Assembly: GCA_040377605.1 (NCBI GenBank)
Contig: JBEIOK010000131.1
Location: 1-7,708 of the forward strand
DNA length: 7,708 bases
Source of the DNA: Solimonas sp040377605
Lineage (GTDB): Bacteria > Pseudomonadota > Gammaproteobacteria > Nevskiales > Nevskiaceae
Direction: 5' to 3'
Shown here: positions 5,520-7,708 of the stretch, piece after piece
Numbering within the stretch: the first letter of the stretch is position 1
Layout: each line of letters starts with the position of its first letter
Position numbers and translations under genes: made by a program
Notes under the pieces: generated by a model
Databases searched by the model: none
The model's input: only the letters and a program-made list of their open reading frames with translations
Told to the model about the DNA's origin: nothing

Positions 5520-7708
5520 ATGCACGACAACATTTCCGCCGAAGAGCAGGTCCTGCTCGACAAGTTCCTCGCCGACAACCAGCTGTGGCTGGGGCCCGAT
5601 CCGGAGATCATGCGCAACCACAGCCTGACGCCGCGCTCGAAGATGGAGGACGAGATCCTGAAGCAGGGGCTCGATCCCCACCAGGTGCACCACGTGCGCG
5701 GTCTGATCAACGCCGCGCTGTCCGAAGCCTTCGAGATGTGCAACCAGATGGGCGCGGCGCCGGGCGCCAAGTGGGGCGACCTGGTCACCGGCATCTATAC
5801 CGCGCAGGGCGATCTCGCGATGATCGCGCCGCACGGCATCATCGCGTTCGCGGCCTGCTGCTTCTACCCGGTCCGCTTCATCGTCAAGAACTGGATCGAC
5901 GACCCGACCGTCGGCGTCAGGGACGGCGACGGCTTCATCCACAACGATGCGCGCTATGGCGGTGTGCACAACACCGACCAGTCGATGATGATGCCGCTGT
6001 TCTACAAGGGCGAACTGATCTGCTGGCTGTCGGCGACGATCCATGAAGGCGAGAACGGCGCCTGCGAGCCGGGGGGCATGCCGGCGGCCGCCGAGAGCAA
6101 GTACGACGAGGGCATCAAGATGTCGCCCTTCAAGGTCGTCGAGAACTTCCAGCTCAAGCGCGACCTGGTCACCTTCCTGCAGAACTCGGTGCGCGACCCC
6201 AAGCTGCAGCTGGAGGACATGAAGGTCAAGCTGCACGCGGTCATGCGCCTGCGCGACCGCATCACCGCGATTCTCGACCAGTTCGGTCGCGACGCGCTGG
6301 TCGGCACCCTGCGCACGCACCTGGAGGACACCGAGAAGGAGATGCGCCGCCGCATCCGCGAGATGCCGGACGGCACCACGCGCGTGCTGCAGTTCATGGA
6401 CTCCTCGCTGCGCGAGAACTGCCTGCAGAAGATCAGCCTGGCGATCACGGTCAAGGGCGACCGCCTGATCATGGACTTCCGCGGCACGGCACCGCAGTTC
6501 ATGAACCGCGCGGTCAACACCAACATCGCGTCGTTCAAGGCCGCGCTGTGCACCGGCCTGCTGCAGAACGTCTGGCCCGACCTGCCGCACACGATGGCAG
6601 TACTGTCGCCGATCGAGATCCTCTCGGATCGCAATTCGATCATCGACGCGGAAGGCGAGATGCCGCAGGCGATGAGCCTGATGCCGCTGTTCAAGGCCTG
6701 CGTGGCCTGGACGATCCCGATGGCAAAGTTCAACTACAGCGTGCCGACCAAGTACTCCGCGATCATTGCCTCGCAGTACGACCAGGCCGCGACCTTCATC
6801 TACGGCGGGCTGACCCAGCACGGCGACGTCACCGGCAACTTCTGCTCGGACATCAACGGCAACGGTCAGGGCGCGCGCAGCCACGCCGACGGCGAGCACT
6901 CGATCTCCCCGGTGTTCGGCTTCATGTGCGACTCGGGCGAGCACGAGATCAACGAGGAGGACACGCCGATCATCCGTCTCGGCGCGCAGCGCCTGGCCAA
7001 GGACCGCATCGGGTTCGGCAAGTATCGCGGCGGCATGGGCTACGAGCAGATCGCGACCGCGCGCGGGTCGGGCATGTGGGGCTTCATGACGGGTTGCGAG
7101 GGCTCCAAGTTCCCGTCGGCGCAGGGCCTGTTCGGCGGGTATTCCTGCCCGTCGTACCAGCTGCTGAAGATCAAGGGCATCAACGTCTTCGAGGAACTTC
7201 GCAAGAACCCGAAGGTCGTCGAGGTGTTCGACATCGTCAAGCTGATGAACGAGCAGCCGATCCCCGGCGGCAAGTACAGCAGCAACGACATGGGCATGAC
7301 CTTCGAGCTGTGCAACGAAGGCGAGATCTACATGATCTGCCAGGGCGCCGGCGGCGGTTACGGCGACGTGATCGAACGTGATCCGGCGCTGGTGATGAAG
7401 GACCTGCAGGAAGACCTGATGTCGCACGACATCGCCCGCGATATCTACCAGGTGGTCTACGACGAGGCGACGCTGGTCGTCGACGAAGCCGCGACGCAGC
7501 AGCGGCGCGCCGACTACCGCAAGGCGCGCCTCGCGCGCGGCAAGCCTTTCGACCAGTTCTGCAAGGCATGGGTCACGCCGGAACCGCCGAAGGACATCCC
7601 GTACTTCGGCAGCTGGGACGACACCACCAAGATCCATGCACAGAATCCGGCGATCGGCCTGAACGTGGTCATGGACGCGACGCAGATCCAGGGCGTCTTC
7701 ATGCCGAA
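5520..7708 (+). CDS. HyuB-type catalytic subunit of the carboxylase (ApcD-like), 3' end outside window
   Basis: The frame is open from ATG 5520 to the window edge, giving 729 visible residues; acetone carboxylase alpha subunits are about 776 aa, so a few dozen residues are probably missing. GAGGAG at 5508-5513 gives a good ribosome site 14 bp after the previous stop. Family motifs are YTAQGD (93-98), GGVHNTDQ (147-154), HEGENGACEPGGMP (175-188), DFRGTAPQF (320-328), SDINGNGQGARSHADGEHS (443-461), RGGMGYEQI (503-511) and GGGYGD (611-616). H150, D153 and H175 keep the spacing of the Mn ligands of acetone carboxylase AcxB, and D87 falls where AcxB has its glutamate ligand. The protein would bind activated ketone and carboxyl donor and form the C-C bond in the cytoplasm. 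The family assignment is very firm. The ketone carboxylase role rests on the neighbouring small subunit and duplicated ATPase subunits. Confidence 0.9.
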   Translation, partial: MHDNISAEEQVLLDKFLADNQLWLGPDPEIMRNHSLTPRSKMEDEILKQGLDPHQVHHVRGLINAALSEAFEMCNQMGAAPGAKWGDLVTGIYTAQGDLAMIAPHGIIAFAACCFYPVRFIVKNWIDDPTVGVRDGDGFIHNDARYGGVHNTDQSMMMPLFYKGELICWLSATIHEGENGACEPGGMPAAAESKYDEGIKMSPFKVVENFQLKRDLVTFLQNSVRDPKLQLEDMKVKLHAVMRLRDRITAILDQFGRDALVGTLRTHLEDTEKEMRRRIREMPDGTTRVLQFMDSSLRENCLQKISLAITVKGDRLIMDFRGTAPQFMNRAVNTNIASFKAALCTGLLQNVWPDLPHTMAVLSPIEILSDRNSIIDAEGEMPQAMSLMPLFKACVAWTIPMAKFNYSVPTKYSAIIASQYDQAATFIYGGLTQHGDVTGNFCSDINGNGQGARSHADGEHSISPVFGFMCDSGEHEINEEDTPIIRLGAQRLAKDRIGFGKYRGGMGYEQIATARGSGMWGFMTGCEGSKFPSAQGLFGGYSCPSYQLLKIKGINVFEELRKNPKVVEVFDIVKLMNEQPIPGGKYSSNDMGMTFELCNEGEIYMICQGAGGGYGDVIERDPALVMKDLQEDLMSHDIARDIYQVVYDEATLVVDEAATQQRRADYRKARLARGKPFDQFCKAWVTPEPPKDIPYFGSWDDTTKIHAQNPAIGLNVVMDATQIQGVFMP

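Larger units (their letters stand above)
887..7708 (+). other. Putative acetophenone-carboxylase-type operon (A-B-C-D order)
   Basis: Four genes run in one direction with gaps of 14, 15 and 14 bp and no terminator between them, so a single transcript is expected. The order HyuA, small gamma, HyuA', HyuB is that of apcABCD. In Aromatoleum-type acetophenone carboxylase these form the core complex and a fifth subunit, ApcE, completes the enzyme; its gene would lie beyond the window. The substrate is not determined by this evidence. Confidence 0.75.

Noticed and set aside
5460..7637. 725-codon open frame on the minus strand, opposite the HyuB gene
   Set aside because: Same artefact: low-complexity composition, no family motifs, and the plus strand has clear HyuB motifs throughout.
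887..7708. Acetone carboxylase (acxABC) or hydantoinase/5-oxoprolinase as the identity of the cluster
   Set aside because: Acetone carboxylase has a single HyuA-type subunit and the order HyuA-HyuB-gamma. Hydantoinase and oxoprolinase lack the small four-cysteine subunit. The HyuA-gamma-HyuA'-HyuB order fits acetophenone carboxylase better.

Overview
The window is GC-rich, with strongly G/C-biased third codon positions. All supported genes lie on the + strand. The codon style and the DUF1329-type neighbour suggest a free-living proteobacterium, plausibly a hydrocarbon- or steroid-degrading gamma- or betaproteobacterium. No rRNA, tRNA or other taxonomic marker is present, so this placement is tentative.

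Layout. Positions 1-651 hold the C-terminal 216 residues of a DUF1329 (LolA-like) envelope protein. Positions 652-886 are a spacer with two small inverted repeats. Its last third is a 28-codon open frame (804-890) that has a strong Shine-Dalgarno and stops on an ATGA overlap with the next start. From 887 to the window edge run four tightly packed genes with 14-15 bp gaps: a divergent HyuA-type ATPase subunit (669 aa), a small four-cysteine zinc-ribbon-like subunit with a histidine-rich tail (149 aa), a canonical HyuA-type ATPase subunit (709 aa), and a HyuB-type catalytic subunit cut by the window edge (729 aa visible).

The order HyuA - small gamma - HyuA' - HyuB is that of the acetophenone carboxylase core (ApcA-B-C-D). 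It is not that of acetone carboxylase (one HyuA, one HyuB, one gamma) or of hydantoinase/5-oxoprolinase (no gamma subunit). The best functional reading is an ATP-dependent ketone carboxylase. The two HyuA-like subunits would use ATP to activate the ketone (as an enol phosphate) and bicarbonate. The HyuB-like subunit would join them to give a beta-keto acid, and the small subunit would be a structural or metal-binding part of the core. The HyuB-like protein keeps a metal-ligand set (D87, H150, D153, H175) that lines up with the Mn site of acetone carboxylase. A fifth gene, equivalent to apcE, would be expected just downstream of the window.

The substrate cannot be read from the sequence. The DUF1329 neighbour is of a kind often found near catabolic clusters for hydrophobic compounds, so a hydrophobic aromatic, alicyclic or steroid-derived ketone is a reasonable guess. 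Points worth a second look are the possible leader ORF, the natural His-rich tail, the asymmetry of the two HyuA subunits and the unknown substrate.
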